Shown here piece by piece: positions 29,715 through 35,404 of a stretch of DNA of 35,597 bases (position 1 is its first letter; every line of letters starts with the position of its first letter). Position numbers and translations under genes: made by a program. Location: the IMG/VR virus record IMGVR_UViG_3300011258_001062, positions 1 to 35,597 of that record. One strand, 5' to 3'. Below the pieces are notes generated by a model that saw only the letters and a list, made by a program, of their open reading frames with translations, ran no database searches and was not told the DNA's origin. The stretch is from a virus.

Positions 29715-30094
29715 TACGCAGCCTCCCCATTCCAGACGGGGGTGAGCGACTTGATCGCGCGCTTCGTCTTGCCTTCGTTTACGTATGGCCCATATGCAGC
29801 GGCTCGCATTGCATCTGCGCGCGCCATTGCTTTGTTCAGGATCGAAAGCCCTGCATCCTCAAGATGCAGGTCAAAAAAACGTCGTTGACCGTGGAGGATT
29901 GTCGTATGGCATTTGTCCAGAAGCCGGGCCATTCCTGATGCAGACATGCCAGCGTGCCATCCAGCGCAAATGACTAGATATCGCGCCTTCGTGACTTCGC
30001 GCTTGCGAGATTGGCCGCGCAATATTTCCGCGCTTATACCGGAATCTTTGGCGACCTCACACAGTATGGCATTAGTTAAATAATGGTCGATCAT
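29714..30094 (-). CDS. Second DnaA domain IV-like protein
   Basis: The 126-residue protein contains a domain IV-type pattern at about 15-75: AKDSGISAEILRGQSRKREV, ARYLVICAGWHAGMSASGMA and LLDKCHTTILHGQRRFF, where CHTT replaces the DHTT of DnaA. The order (helix, RGxSRKREV, RYL helix, HTH) closely follows the DnaA C-terminal domain. There is no ATPase domain. It overlaps the GapR gene start-to-stop (ATGA) and lies just upstream of the initiator. Confidence 0.8.
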   Translation of the reverse strand: MIDHYLTNAILCEVAKDSGISAEILRGQSRKREVTKARYLVICAGWHAGMSASGMARLLDKCHTTILHGQRRFFDLHLEDAGLSILNKAMARADAMRAAAYGPYVNEGKTKRAIKSLTPVWNGEAA

Positions 30095-30363
30095 GCCCCG
30101 CCTCCCGGAATAGCGGCCCGGCCAAGGGGCGTATCGGCAAGCATCCCAACTGCGGCTTTATAGGAATCAACCAGCGCCTCATATTCTGCCCGGTCGCTGG
30201 CCTCCATCTTCCGCAACTTCAAAACTTCGCGCATGATCTTTGTGTCGAATCCGTTGGCCTTGGCTTCGGCAAACACTTCTTTGATGTCGCCAGCTATCCC
30301 GGCCTTTTCTTCGTTCAGGCGTTCGATGCGTTCGAAATAGGCTGTGAGTTGTCCGTTGGTCAT
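30091..30363 (-). CDS. GapR family DNA-binding protein (DUF2312)
   Basis: The 90-residue protein has the GapR/DUF2312 signatures: QLTAYFERIERLNEEKAGIA, GDIKEVFAEAKANGFDTKIM and REVLKLRKMEASDRAEYEAL. In Caulobacter GapR binds overtwisted AT-rich DNA ahead of replication forks and supports replication. Homologues are widespread in alphaproteobacteria and their phages. The ATG at 30363 with GAGGGG nine bases upstream is preferred over an upstream TTG that overlaps the ssb stop. Confidence 0.92.
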   Translation of the reverse strand: MTNGQLTAYFERIERLNEEKAGIAGDIKEVFAEAKANGFDTKIMREVLKLRKMEASDRAEYEALVDSYKAAVGMLADTPLGRAAIPGGGA

Positions 30364-30374
30364 TGGCCTGCCCC

Positions 30375-30845
30375 TCAAAATGGAATGTCGTCGTCGAGCG
30401 GCATTGGCGCGGCGCGGCCTGCCGTCCCGTCCTTCGCTCGTCGGTAATCGTCGGAACTACCGCCGCCTGAGCGCTGCGATTGCTCGCCATCGGGCTTGCC
30501 GTCCAGCATCGTCAATTCGCCCCGGAAACGGGCTAGAACGATCTCAGTGGAGTAACGGTCGTTGCCGGATTGATCCTGCCACTTGCGCGTCTGGATTTGG
30601 CCTTCGAGATAGACCTTAGAACCCTTGCGCAAGAACCGCTCGGCGATATCGACAAGATGCTCGTTGAAAATTGCGACGCGATGCCATTCCGTGCGCTCCT
30701 GCTTTTCTCCCGAACCTTTGTTCGTCCATCGTTCGGATGTGGCGACGGACAAGCGCCCAAAGCGCCGCCCGTCTTGCGTTTGTGTGAACTCAGGGTCTTG
30801 GCCCAAGTTACCCACTATGATTGCCTTGTTGACTGATCCGCTCAT
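30375..30845 (-). CDS. ssb: Single-stranded DNA-binding protein
   Basis: The 156-residue protein has an OB-fold at 1-110 (VNKAIIVGNLGQDPEFTQTQ, RFGRLSVATSERWTNK, EWHRVAIFNEHLVDIAERFL, GSKVYLEGQIQTRKWQDQ), a flexible Gly/Ser/Arg linker and the acidic tip DDDIPF that recruits partner proteins. It lies between the Sak4-like ATPase and GapR genes, overlapping the former, and probably works with that recombinase and in replication. Confidence 0.95.
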   Translation of the reverse strand: MSGSVNKAIIVGNLGQDPEFTQTQDGRRFGRLSVATSERWTNKGSGEKQERTEWHRVAIFNEHLVDIAERFLRKGSKVYLEGQIQTRKWQDQSGNDRYSTEIVLARFRGELTMLDGKPDGEQSQRSGGGSSDDYRRAKDGTAGRAAPMPLDDDIPF

Positions 30846-31768
30846 TCTGCGGCCTCCTTCTGGAATGCTTCGGTAAGGCCGCTATCCGCCGCCATGAATG
30901 TCGCCTTGAGGTCGTCTAGGTGGATCGACACAACGTCGCGCTCATTGGGGTTCAGCGGCTTCCAAAACGCCTCGAATGCCGTCCGCCCGCCTTCTGCTGC
31001 GAACTCAGCGCTTGCCATCAAGCCTTCAACGTCAATGTCGCCCATGTCCGTTTTTTCTGGCGCTGGCTTGCCCTCGCTTGCCCATTGAGCAAGGCGTTTG
31101 CCAGTGTCGTAATCAATGCGCTGGCCTTGGACAAAAACAGCATCAAGCGCAGGGTGGTTTTTCTTGACACGGTTGATCGTGTGAGTGTCGCGTTCGATTT
31201 CAGCCTGGACTGTCATTTCAAAGACAAAATCTGGCGCTTGCGTGGCGCTCAGGAAACTGTCTTTGATAACCTTCCCGCCCTTCTGGTGGCTTTTGTACTT
31301 GGCCCGCAAGCAGAGGATGATAGGGATGCGAGATTGCAGAAGCTTCAGAACAAAAAGCTGATGCTGCGCCTTCGGCTTTTTCCAGCAATGCAGTCCAGTC
31401 TTGCCGCTGCGCGCTTCGATGGCTTCAGCTTGGGACAGAACGCCGCCAATGCCTTCCCATTCGTGCGAGGCGCTATCAATAACCAACACGTCATATTTGG
31501 CACCTTCGGCGGCTTTGATGCCTTCGATGTAGCTAGGCCCGTCGAACGGCGCTCCAATCTGCAAAACGTCATAGCCGCCCTCGATTTCGTCGGCGTACAG
31601 TTCGCCGCGCCCGCTTTCCGTGTCGAGCATGGCAATCTTGCCTGTCTCCCCAACAAAGCCACGCGCCAACATCAACGCTGAATAGGTCTTTCCAGATCCG
31701 CTTTCGCCATAAAGCGCGACTAACGGCGTTGCCTTCGTCCTTTCAGCCGGACGGAATGGATTGCTCAT
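30842..31768 (-). CDS. Sak4-like / AAA_24 RecA-fold ATPase (single-strand annealing recombinase)
   Basis: The 308-residue protein has Walker A GESGSGKT (21-28), Walker B YDVLVIDSASHEW (92-104, Asp98) and a RecA-core layout with KIAMLDTESGRGELYADEIE. Phage proteins of this type are Sak4-like recombinases, which promote strand annealing and depend on their cognate SSB. Here ssb follows directly and an exonuclease precedes it. The C-terminal part (about 220-308) is acidic and helical. It could alternatively serve as a replication ATPase. Confidence 0.82.
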   Translation of the reverse strand: MSNPFRPAERTKATPLVALYGESGSGKTYSALMLARGFVGETGKIAMLDTESGRGELYADEIEGGYDVLQIGAPFDGPSYIEGIKAAEGAKYDVLVIDSASHEWEGIGGVLSQAEAIEARSGKTGLHCWKKPKAQHQLFVLKLLQSRIPIILCLRAKYKSHQKGGKVIKDSFLSATQAPDFVFEMTVQAEIERDTHTINRVKKNHPALDAVFVQGQRIDYDTGKRLAQWASEGKPAPEKTDMGDIDVEGLMASAEFAAEGGRTAFEAFWKPLNPNERDVVSIHLDDLKATFMAADSGLTEAFQKEAAE

Positions 31769-32676
31769 TGTGTTAACTCCGTTGGGGTTTGCATTTTGAT
31801 TGCGGTTTCGAGTGCGTCCCGACCCGTGAAGGCTTGAACGTCATCGGCAACGCCGCGACGCTTATCGCTGCGCCAAGTCGGGTCGCCGTGGAAAATCATT
31901 GAGGGGTAGCCCGGCCAATCATTCCGGCTTAAGCAGCGCTGCCACATGCGGATTGATCGGCTAACGCGGGCGGCGGCTGAGTCCCGGCCTTCTGGCGAGA
32001 CAGCAACGGCGCTCAGCGCGTATGGGAACTTCGTCTCTTGGACGATGAAAACCATCTTTTCGAAGTCACGCCCAACAGCCTTGAGGCCGCGCGTATAAAA
32101 GGCGTCCTGCATATCCGGCCCCTCATAGAGCCGGGAAGCTGACCAGATAGACGGGTGCGCGTTGGTCGTGGTCTTGTAGTCCAGCACGATAGGTCCATCG
32201 TCCGGCAGAATATCCGGGCGGCAACGGCACCACACTTCGCCCTCTTGCCAGAGAACGGTCTGCTCGCCTTTGAAGGATTTGATGGCGGCTGCGATTTCGG
32301 GGATGCCGTTCACTTGTAGATAGAACGCTTCGGCCATCGCGCGAACGTCTTTAGCGCCATCCGGAAGCATTGGAATCTTGCCATTGTCGCGAGCCGCGTC
32401 GCGCGCTTCTTTCGCCGCCTTTGTTTTCCAATCCTTCGCGTCGATAACTTCTATTCGGTCAACGCCTTCAATCACAAGCGCATGGGCGGCGGAACCAGTG
32501 TCAAATATCCCGCGCTCCTCAGCCTCATAATTGGGGTTTAGCTTCGGATGCTTTGCCCAAGCATGAATGGGGCTTTGGTCGATCATCGTCACCGCTATGC
32601 TGTTCGATAGCGACGGCGTAGGGCATGGGTCAGCATGATATTCATCCTCCCCAATGTCATAGATTCCCGGCTGCAT
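31765..32676 (-). CDS. RecE/YqaJ-like PD-(D/E)xK exonuclease
   Basis: The 303-residue nuclease probably resects double-stranded ends to give 3' single strands for the Sak4-like protein. Motifs in order: GSAAHAL with His65, Glu138 (GEQTVLW), Asp155 (CRPDIL), Asp166/Lys168 (VLDYKTT) and Gln190 to Tyr194 (MQDAFY). This is the fingerprint of the DUF3799/RecE-type family. ATG 32676 with GGAGA seven bases upstream is chosen; a longer frame to 32871 is Arg-rich out-of-frame sequence of the preceding gene. Confidence 0.9.
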   Translation of the reverse strand: MQPGIYDIGEDEYHADPCPTPSLSNSIAVTMIDQSPIHAWAKHPKLNPNYEAEERGIFDTGSAAHALVIEGVDRIEVIDAKDWKTKAAKEARDAARDNGKIPMLPDGAKDVRAMAEAFYLQVNGIPEIAAAIKSFKGEQTVLWQEGEVWCRCRPDILPDDGPIVLDYKTTTNAHPSIWSASRLYEGPDMQDAFYTRGLKAVGRDFEKMVFIVQETKFPYALSAVAVSPEGRDSAAARVSRSIRMWQRCLSRNDWPGYPSMIFHGDPTWRSDKRRGVADDVQAFTGRDALETAIKMQTPTELTQ

Positions 32677-32959
32677 CGTTCGTCTCCGTTGGTTGAAAGT
32701 TCCCATCCCCCGCCCTCGCAGTGCGCGCTTTGCCGGTGTACGATCCCGCCGTTTGAGTCGGCGAGGCGATGGCCCGACATGAACACGGCATAACCGTGCA
32801 GCAACGCTTGACCGTGCGGCGCGCACGGTTGGGAGTAGCCATCGCAGATACGTGAGCCCGCAGCGCGGCATTGGTCGCGCATTGCAGGCGTTTCAGTGCC
32901 GTTTCGCGCTGACCTTTCGGCGCGATCCGGTATTGCTCTTTGAGGCGGTCAACGCTCAC
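32657..32959 (-). CDS. Small hypothetical protein, 100 aa, GTG start
   Basis: GTG 32959 overlaps the VRR-NUC stop (GTGA) and has AAGGAG nine bases upstream. The first half (SVDRLKEQYRIAPKGQRETA, then LKRLQCATNAALRAHVS) is a convincing helical domain. The second half is Cys/Arg/Thr-rich and less protein-like, and a neighbouring minus-strand frame (32595-32882) is also open. A frameshift near 32820 is possible. The gene overlaps the exonuclease start by 20 bases. Function unknown. Confidence 0.5.
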   Translation of the reverse strand: MSVDRLKEQYRIAPKGQRETALKRLQCATNAALRAHVSAMATPNRARRTVKRCCTVMPCSCRAIASPTQTAGSYTGKARTARAGDGNFQPTETNDAAGNL

Positions 32960-33315
32960 TGCCCGCACTCCTTTGTCGGAATGCGCCAATCAGCCAGCGC
33001 GGCCCGTGTGTCCTCGACACTGCGGACGGTCGCGACCTTCGCTCCGGCGTCAGCAAGGCGCGCGTGTACGGCCTTCTGAGCGGGAGACAGATACGTTTTC
33101 GACGGGGCAGGGCGCTTTACTTCCAGGAAATAGGCGCAACCGTCGTAAATCACTTCGATATCAGGGTGGCCCGGCTGTACGCCCTGGCTCTTGATGTCGG
33201 CCTGAGCCCTCCAACCGCGACGGCCTTCGTTGGGGCTGTGATGGATGTAGCAAGAGCCGGGCAGCACGGCGGACAAGTAGCTGTAGATGCTGGCGTGAAC
33301 TTGGCGTTCTGTCAT
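32956..33315 (-). CDS. VRR-NUC domain nuclease
   Basis: The 119-residue protein matches stand-alone VRR-NUC nucleases: MTERQVHASIYSYLSAVLPG, IHHSPNEGRRGWRAQADIKS, the catalytic GHPDIEVIYDG (Asp52) and FLEVKRP (Glu65, Lys67), then LSPAQKAVHARLADAGAKVA. Phage enzymes of this type probably resolve branched DNA or Holliday-like structures. ATG 33315 is preferred because GGGGGCAG precedes it; an ATG at 33327 lacks a site. It starts the recombination gene block. Confidence 0.92.
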   Translation of the reverse strand: MTERQVHASIYSYLSAVLPGSCYIHHSPNEGRRGWRAQADIKSQGVQPGHPDIEVIYDGCAYFLEVKRPAPSKTYLSPAQKAVHARLADAGAKVATVRSVEDTRAALADWRIPTKECGQ

Positions 33316-33395
33316 TTCTGCCCCCATCGTTTGAACATGATCGCCCTGTCGAACCACCAGCCGGACGCCCATTGACAAGCCCACTCGCAGACCAT
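33312..33395 (-). CDS. Possible 27-aa peptide coupled to the VRR-NUC gene
   Basis: ATG 33395 opens a Trp-rich frame (MVCEWACQWASGWWFDRAIM) that ends with a TGA overlapping the VRR-NUC ATG. It fills the 94-base gap between the HTH gene and the nuclease gene. There is no clear ribosome-binding site. It may be a coupling leader peptide or may not be translated. Confidence 0.3.
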   Translation of the reverse strand: MVCEWACQWASGWWFDRAIMFKRWGQK

Positions 33396-33409
33396 CCAAA
33401 GGCGGCGGA

Positions 33410-33751
33410 TCACTCGCTGCGGCCTTGGGCTTTGCGTAAGGCTTCGATGCTCTCTTGAAGTTCTTGCATCTGCGTATCCAATCGAGCGCGGGCCGCTTCC
33501 TCGTCGCCGCCAAGCAGCACGAAGGCGATCCAATTGGGACCGAACACCTTCCCACACTCGGCAATCGTCTCAGATGTTGGAACGCGCGGGTTTGACCAAC
33601 TCAGCAAGTCCTCGCAGCGGCGAATGCTTAAGCCGGTAATTCTGGCAAGCTGCTTGACGGCATGGCCTTTGAAACGTTGCCGGATTGTGTGTTGGAACCG
33701 TTCCGCTATCGCCACGCTCATAGTGTGGTTCTTCCACGCTGATTTTCGCAT
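33410..33751 (-). CDS. HTH-containing small protein, possible early regulator
   Basis: The 113-residue protein has a predicted helix-turn-helix at about 26-50 (KGHAVKQLARITGLSIRRCE, then DLLSWSNPRVPTSETIAEC), a hydrophobic middle (NWIAFVLLGGDEEAARARLD) and a terminal coiled coil (MQELQESIEALRKAQ). Such proteins open the early operon of several alphaproteobacterial phages, with unproven regulatory roles. ATG 33751 with GGAG seven bases upstream is chosen; ATG 33721 is an alternative. It lies downstream of the long leader with a terminator. Confidence 0.65.
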   Translation of the reverse strand: MRKSAWKNHTMSVAIAERFQHTIRQRFKGHAVKQLARITGLSIRRCEDLLSWSNPRVPTSETIAECGKVFGPNWIAFVLLGGDEEAARARLDTQMQELQESIEALRKAQGRSE

Positions 33752-34086
33752 CCATGTTCTCCAAATTCAGGGACATGGATGGAAACGGACACGAAAGGAC
33801 GGGACGTTGTGAGCGCATTGGCGATATTGTCAGCCGCCTTGTCGCTCAGATTGAGGTCAGAGAACGTGACGGCGCGGGGAGTGCAATCCCTGGCGCTGTC
33901 GAGTGTGAGAAATGCGGGGGCGGCGTGGCTGCAACCACGGTATCCGCCCCCTACAGCGCTACTACCGGGGAAAGGAGCAAACCCAGGAGCGCCGATGGTG
34001 TTAGCGTTGCCCGAAAAAGCCGCTCCAGCCGGTGACGGATCGCCGACTGGAGCGCAGTTCAGGGAGAGACTTGTGCGGGCGGTCAT
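33718..34086 (-). other. Open leader region between cro and the HTH gene (structured RNA or doubtful 122-aa ORF)
   Basis: A frame starting at ATG 34086, five bases after the cro stop, stays open into the HTH gene (MTARTSLSLNCAPVGDPSPA at its start, AADNIANALTTSRPFVSVS near its end). Its first third translates a strong terminator hairpin, and composition is Ala/Ser/Pro-rich, unlike neighbours. It resembles the Ash-type ORFs annotated over structured RNA in other prophages. I favour an untranslated regulatory leader, but a protein is not excluded. The opposite strand has an equally long unconvincing frame. Confidence 0.35.
34014..34054 (-). terminator. Strong terminator directly after the Cro-like gene
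   Basis: On the minus strand CGCTCCAG pairs perfectly with CTGGAGCG, extended inward by a partial CGG/CCG pairing around an ATCCGTCA loop, and is followed by GCTTTTTC. It lies about 250 bases after the leftward promoter and ahead of all replication genes, so expression of the operon must pass it. Confidence 0.75.
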
Positions 34087-34090
34087 TGGG

Positions 34091-34300
34091 CTATGCCGCC
34101 CCTTTTGCTTCGGCGGGCTCAAACCAATCGCTCGGCTTAACTTTGCCCTTCGTTGCCTTCTCAATAGCCAGAGCCGTTCCCAAAGACGGAGTGCGCTCGC
34201 CATTTACCCAACGGGATACAGAGGCATGTGAAACGCCTACGCGCGCGCCGAACTCGGCAAGCGTTAGGTCATGTTGTGAGATGTATGTTTTCAAGTTCAT
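34091..34300 (-). CDS. Cro-like HTH regulator
   Basis: The 69-residue protein has an HTH at about 11-32 (LTLAEFGARVGVSHASVSRW) followed by VNGERTPSLGTALAIEKATK and a closing VKPSDWF, a pattern of Cro/YdaS-type repressors. ATG 34300 coincides with the transcription start predicted from the -10 at 34312-34307, so the mRNA may be leaderless. It is the first gene of the leftward operon and is divergent from the CI-like gene. Confidence 0.85.
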   Translation of the reverse strand: MNLKTYISQHDLTLAEFGARVGVSHASVSRWVNGERTPSLGTALAIEKATKGKVKPSDWFEPAEAKGAA

Positions 34301-34306
34301 GGCTGA

Positions 34307-34335
34307 AATGTAACCTAACGGTACATTCATTGCAA
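34307..34335 (-). promoter_or_regulatory. Leftward early promoter with operator O1
   Basis: On the minus strand TTGCAA (34335-34330), a 17-base spacer and TACATT (34312-34307) form a good sigma-70 promoter. The 21-base dyad AATGTA-N9-TACATT (34307-34327) overlaps the spacer and -10, so a bound repressor would block RNA polymerase. Predicted start is at or next to the cro ATG. TTGCAA is self-complementary and could also serve as the -35 for the opposite, CI-like direction. Confidence 0.75.
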
Positions 34336-34340
34336 GCAGA

Positions 34341-34348
34341 AATGTACC
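34341..34348 (+). promoter_or_regulatory. Operator half-site O3
   Basis: AATGTACC repeats one arm of the O1/O2 operator without a matching second arm. It lies between O1 and the CI-like gene, where a weak rightward promoter for that gene (TTGCAA 34330, GATAAA 34355, 19-base spacer) could be autoregulated. Confidence 0.4.
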
Positions 34349-34393
34349 ATCTTGGATAAAGACGCCAAAATCGCTGATAGGCATTATCTGCGC

Positions 34394-34684
34394 ATGAAAC
34401 TAAGGCTGAAATATTGGCGGAAAGCCCGCAACATGACGTTGGAGCAGGTCGCTGACGGCTTGAATGTCTCGCACGTGGCGGTATCTCGATGGGAGACCGG
34501 CAGTAGAGCCCCCACCGTAGAAAACCTCGCAAAGCTAGCAAAGCTGTACCGTGTGCCGCCTGGACTCCTATTTGAAGACCCGTCAGGGACACCGATTCAT
34601 GAAGCCGCCGATATCGTCGCGAGCCTATCGGCGGATAAGGCGGCGGCGTGGTTGGCGATGGGGCGCGCGCTAACGTCAAAATAG
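34394..34684 (+). CDS. CI-like XRE-family repressor lacking a peptidase domain
   Basis: The 96-residue protein has an XRE HTH at about 12-45 (MTLEQVADGLNVSHVAVSRW, ETGSRAPTVENLAKLAKLYR) and a short helical tail (EAADIVASLSADKAAAWLAM). There is no LexA/S24 domain with a Ser-Lys pair, so RecA-stimulated self-cleavage is unlikely. It lies between two copies of the same operator and is the best candidate for the immunity repressor. ATG 34394 is preferred; an upstream TTG at 34352 would add 14 residues but has no ribosome-binding site. Confidence 0.82.
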   Translation: MKLRLKYWRKARNMTLEQVADGLNVSHVAVSRWETGSRAPTVENLAKLAKLYRVPPGLLFEDPSGTPIHEAADIVASLSADKAAAWLAMGRALTSK

Positions 34685-34724
34685 GTCACTTTTATAAAAA
34701 TTACCGACTAGGCACATTTTCCGC

Positions 34725-34753
34725 TTGCATGTGATGTAACCTATTGGTACATT
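34725..34753 (+). promoter_or_regulatory. Rightward early promoter with operator O2
   Basis: TTGCAT (34725-34730), a 17-base spacer and TACATT (34748-34753) repeat the design of the leftward promoter. The dyad ATGTA-N9-TACAT (34734-34752) sits in the same place relative to the -10, and 14 of its inner bases resemble O1 (TGTAACCTA, then GGTACATT). Predicted start is near 34760, ahead of the gene at 34784. Confidence 0.78.
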
Positions 34754-34783
34754 CCTCTTCAGACAACACGAGAGGAATAACCG

Positions 34784-35113
34784 ATGGCGCAAGTCACATT
34801 CACATTCGAAGTCCCGGTCACGCCGGGCTTCTCCATCCCAGACATAGACGGCGAGGCGACGGTTCAGCAGGAAGACGGCGATCTGTTCGCCGCCGAAATC
34901 CATGTTGATCTTTACAGCGCCGCCAAAAAGAAAATGGTCAGCCATCTGATTGACGAAACGTCCTGGCTTTATCAGTACGCCATCGCCGCTGCTGAGTTCG
35001 CAATTTGGGACAACGACGACGAATTGCGCCACGAAATCCGTGCGGATGAAGAAGGCGACCGGGCTGATTACCTGTACGAGCAAGCCCGCGACCGCGCGAT
35101 GGAGGCCGCATAG
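34784..35113 (+). CDS. First gene of the rightward operon, hypothetical, 109 aa
   Basis: It starts after AGAGGA (seven bases). The protein is acidic: a beta-rich N-terminus (MAQVTFTFEVPVTPGFSIPD) and helical C-terminal half (ADEEGDRADYLYEQARDRAM). No family was recognised. Being immediate-early under O2 control makes a host-takeover or regulatory role possible, but the sequence does not show one. Confidence 0.75.
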   Translation: MAQVTFTFEVPVTPGFSIPDIDGEATVQQEDGDLFAAEIHVDLYSAAKKKMVSHLIDETSWLYQYAIAAAEFAIWDNDDELRHEIRADEEGDRADYLYEQARDRAMEAA

Positions 35114-35404
35114 ATGCTCAGCATCATGGATATGTACATAAATTGCGAGGACTTCCACTCCGCAGAATGCGGGACCGCCACCACGCTCCGGCTGCGCTTT
35201 GGGTGCACAGGAATGCGCTGGATTGATCTTGCAGGGTTCAAGAACGCCAAGGCCATTGCCTCCGCAATCAACGAAGCCCAGAGAGATGCGGTTCCTGATG
35301 CCGGAGTGACAGGGTTAGCGCATTCACGCGGACCTGTTCCCCTGCCCTGCGCCGAGAACGGCAACACAGCCGCCGATGTGGCGCAGATGGAGGCGGCGGA
35401 ATGA
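35114..35404 (+). CDS. Hypothetical protein, 96 aa
   Basis: It starts directly after the preceding TAG (MLSIMDMYINCEDFHSAECG), has a central FGCTGMRWIDLAGFKNAKAI and a Pro/Ala-rich end. GGAGG lies about 13 bases upstream. The TGA overlaps the next ATG. No recognised domain. Confidence 0.6.
   Translation: MLSIMDMYINCEDFHSAECGTATTLRLRFGCTGMRWIDLAGFKNAKAIASAINEAQRDAVPDAGVTGLAHSRGPVPLPCAENGNTAADVAQMEAAE

Noticed and set aside
30920-31681. Long rightward frame (253 aa) antisense to the Sak4-like gene
   Set aside because: The minus strand has Walker motifs and operon overlaps. The antisense frame is open only because of codon bias.
32595-32882. Alternative minus-strand frame overlapping the 100-aa gene before the exonuclease
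   Set aside because: It lacks a ribosome-binding site and would overlap the exonuclease start by 80 bases. It is kept only as a hint of a possible frameshift.
33779-34231. Rightward 150-aa frame opposite the leader and cro
   Set aside because: It runs antisense through the cro gene and the terminator hairpin, has no ribosome-binding site and shows no protein-like motif.
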